Source: Pirellulales bacterium (GTDB lineage: Bacteria; Planctomycetota; Planctomycetia; Pirellulales; UBA1268). Taken from it: a stretch of DNA of 32,249 nucleotides. Position numbers and translations under genes: made by a program. This document shows positions 30,559-32,249 of this stretch, piece by piece. The stretch's first letter is position 1, and the number at the start of each line of letters is the position of its first letter. The DNA is taken from positions 1-32,249 of the forward strand of contig JAGYJY010000020.1 of assembly GCA_018401745.1 (NCBI GenBank), given 5' to 3'. The notes under the pieces are model-generated. The model saw only the letters and a list, made by a program, of their open reading frames with translations. It did no database searches and had not been told where the DNA came from.

Positions 30559-31800
30559 TTATCGTCTCTTTGTGGCAGCGATCAGGAAGGTCGGGTTGAG
30601 CGACTCAAAGCGGATGCGATCCATCTGCTCGATGCCGCGGGCGATTGTCACCAGCCAGTAGGCCGCATCGCTGGAACGAGCCCGCAGCAAAGAGTGCACC
30701 GCCGCAAGGTTTTCAATGCTGTTGACGGCCGAGACCAGCCGGCCGCCTCCCTTGAGCTTGCCCCAGGCTTGCTCGACGAGGCTTGCCACATCACGGCCGC
30801 TGCCTCCGACAAACACCGCATCTGGAGCGGGCAACCCCTGCCAGGCGTCGGGCGCTCGCCCGAGCACAGCCGTGAGGTTGGTCACGGCAAACCGCTCAGC
30901 ATTGGCCTCAATCAGCCGGTGATCGTCCGGGTCCATCTCGATCGCATACACCCGTCCGCTGCGGGCGATCCGGGCAGCCTCAAGCGACACCGAACCGCTG
31001 CCCGCCCCCACGTCCCAGATGATGCTCGTCTCCCGCAGCCCCAGCTCCGCAAGCGCCATCGCCCGCACCTCGGCAGGCGTGAGCAGCCCCCGCTTGGGCC
31101 GCGACTGCAAAAACAGCTCGTCGGGATTGCCAAAGAGCCGCTGGCCAATCTCGCCCGGTTGGTCGGTCGCCCGGCTCTGCCGAACCAGAATCATCACGTT
31201 GAGCGGGCCGAACGAGTCGCGGGCGATCTCTGCCAGCGTGCCCTGCGTGACCCGCTCGTCGGGCGACCCGAGGTTTTCGCAGACATAGGCGTGAAACGAC
31301 TCGAGCCCTTCCTCAAGCAGCGTCTTGGCCACCAGCGGCGGCGTCCAATGATCGCTCGTAAAGAGGCCCACCGTGTCGGCCTGGCGGATGCGGTCGACCA
31401 CCCGCTCGATCGACTGGCCCGTCAGGTTGGCAAGATACGCATCCTCCCAGCTCTCCTTCACCCGGGCGAAGGCCAGCTGCATGCTGCTGACGTGCGGGAT
31501 CACATCGAAGCGGTCTTTGCCCAGCTTGGAACAGACAAACCTGGCCATCCCATAAAAGAGCGGATCGCCGGAAGCGAGCACGACCGTCGGCCGCCCCTTC
31601 GCCTGTTCGACCTGCTCGACGAGGTCGTCCAGACTGGCCGCGACTGACAGCCGCGACGCAAGCTCCGCAGGCAGCAAGCCACAGCAGCTCTCGGGGCCGA
31701 GCAGCACCTCGGCAGCCTCCACGAGCCGCCGAGCCTGACCCGTCATCCCCTCAATGCCGTCATCGCCGATGCCGACGATCGAAACCCGCTCCGCAGCCAC
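30559..31800 (-). CDS. cobL: Precorrin-6Y methyltransferase/decarboxylase CobL (CbiE-CbiT fusion)
   Basis: The 413-residue protein fuses two cobalamin-pathway activities. The N-terminal CbiE-like domain (VSIVGIGDDGIEGMT, ASGDPLFYG) methylates the ring at C5. The C-terminal CbiT-like domain, from about residue 225, has the SAM-binding motif WDVGAGSGSVSLEAAR near 258-275 and VFVGGSGRD; it methylates C15 and decarboxylates the C12 side chain. The KRGLLTPAEVRAMALAEL linker is typical. Both halves look complete. It is the only corrin gene in the window and heads the run with bshB1 and the two flavoproteins. Confidence 0.92.
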   Translation of the reverse strand: MAAERVSIVGIGDDGIEGMTGQARRLVEAAEVLLGPESCCGLLPAELASRLSVAASLDDLVEQVEQAKGRPTVVLASGDPLFYGMARFVCSKLGKDRFDVIPHVSSMQLAFARVKESWEDAYLANLTGQSIERVVDRIRQADTVGLFTSDHWTPPLVAKTLLEEGLESFHAYVCENLGSPDERVTQGTLAEIARDSFGPLNVMILVRQSRATDQPGEIGQRLFGNPDELFLQSRPKRGLLTPAEVRAMALAELGLRETSIIWDVGAGSGSVSLEAARIARSGRVYAIEMDPDDHRLIEANAERFAVTNLTAVLGRAPDAWQGLPAPDAVFVGGSGRDVASLVEQAWGKLKGGGRLVSAVNSIENLAAVHSLLRARSSDAAYWLVTIARGIEQMDRIRFESLNPTFLIAATKRR

Positions 31801-31923
31801 GTGCTCTCCTCTTCTGGCAATCCGTCGCGACTGCGAGATGCCACGCGCACGAAGCCGGCGTTGGCAGCCCTCCGCACCGGCATGCCACGCCGCTTCATGC
31901 AGTCTTGCCTTCAGACTTCAAGC

Positions 31924-32249
31924 CTAGGCCTGGAAGGAACTTCCGCAGCCGCAGCTCTTCTTGGCGTTGGGATTTACAAAGGTGAAGCCCCGCTTATCGA
32001 TGCTCTCGTGGAAATCGAGCGTGGTGCCGTCGAGGAAGAGGTCGCTCTTCTTGTCGACAACCACCTTCACACCGTGATGCTCTTCGAGCGAGTCTGCCTT
32101 GGCATCCCAGGCGTTGTCGAAGCCCAGCGAGTAGGAAAACCCGCTGCAGCCGCCGCCCTGAACGCCCACTCGCAGAACCGTCTCATCAGAGAACTTCTGG
32201 TCGGCGATGATCTTCTTGACTTCCGAGGCAGCCTTTTCCGTCAGCGTGA
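31924..32249 (-). CDS. IscA/ErpA/SufA-type Fe-S carrier, 5' end outside the window
   Basis: A-type carriers accept a new Fe-S cluster from the assembly scaffold and pass it to target enzymes. The visible 107 residues begin within TLTEKAASEVKKIIAD at the window edge. They contain the three cluster-ligand cysteines: one in GGGCSGF and two in SCGCGSSF at the end. The frame is open to base 32249, so the true start is just beyond the window; the GTG at 32169 would remove the first helix and is not the start. The 123 bases between this stop and cobL show no clear signal. Which of IscA, ErpA or SufA it is cannot be told without its operon. Confidence 0.9.
   Translation of the reverse strand, partial: TLTEKAASEVKKIIADQKFSDETVLRVGVQGGGCSGFSYSLGFDNAWDAKADSLEEHHGVKVVVDKKSDLFLDGTTLDFHESIDKRGFTFVNPNAKKSCGCGSSFQA

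Overview
The window looks like a chromosomal piece of a GC-rich Planctomycetota bacterium, probably of the Pirellulales type. The evidence is a DUF1559 prepilin-like protein with the H-X9-DG motif, a CRTAC1/UnbV lipoprotein beside a TPR protein, many lipobox and signal-peptide proteins, and REP-like palindromes in a style I associate with this phylum. No rRNA, tRNA, CRISPR array or transposase gene was recognised.

Region 1 (1-3673, + strand) holds the end of an S24 (LexA-like) peptidase-domain gene. Four bases later begins a 1037-residue PLD nuclease / SF2 helicase / DUF3427 protein. The pair resembles a defence or DNA-damage module.

Region 2 (about 3704-10760) is the unusual part. It is a tandem array of small toxin-antitoxin (TA) modules on the + strand. 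Five of them are separated by degenerate copies, on the - strand, of one DUF2075 (Schlafen-group-3-type helicase/nuclease) gene. Every copy has lost the ATPase core. The modules are HicAB, DUF4258 plus a small partner, PIN plus a small partner, a second HicAB, a RelE/HigB remnant with an intact XRE antitoxin, a DUF2283 remnant, and a deleted PIN remnant. Each module or remnant is preceded by the same promoter cassette (TTGACG-N16-TACACT type) with a start codon about 7 bases after the -10 box. The DUF2075 copies are mosaics of each other, which points to recombination or gene conversion between them while the TA cargo differs.

Region 3 (10776-12842, - strand) is an M4 protealysin-type protease, its emfourin-type inhibitor and a DUF1353 protein. 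Region 4 (13027-16206) encodes a large exported protein of unknown function interrupted by two opposite frameshifts. Region 5 (16413-21104, + strand) is a planctomycete cell-surface cluster: DUF1559 pseudopilin, small lipoprotein, membrane-anchored TPR protein and CRTAC1 lipoprotein. Region 6 (21185-27116, - strand) is a TetR regulator, RND adaptor, RND pump and a frameshifted 3-methyladenine DNA glycosylase. After an intergenic stretch with three 38-bp tandem repeats, region 7 (27473-31800, - strand) is a tight run of cobL, bshB1 and two FAD-dependent oxidoreductases, the second frameshifted. The window ends inside an IscA/ErpA-type Fe-S carrier gene.

Four frameshifts in three otherwise well-preserved genes (13027-16206, 21185-21722, 27473-28800) mean that consensus indel errors must be considered. 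The decay in region 2 goes far beyond that.
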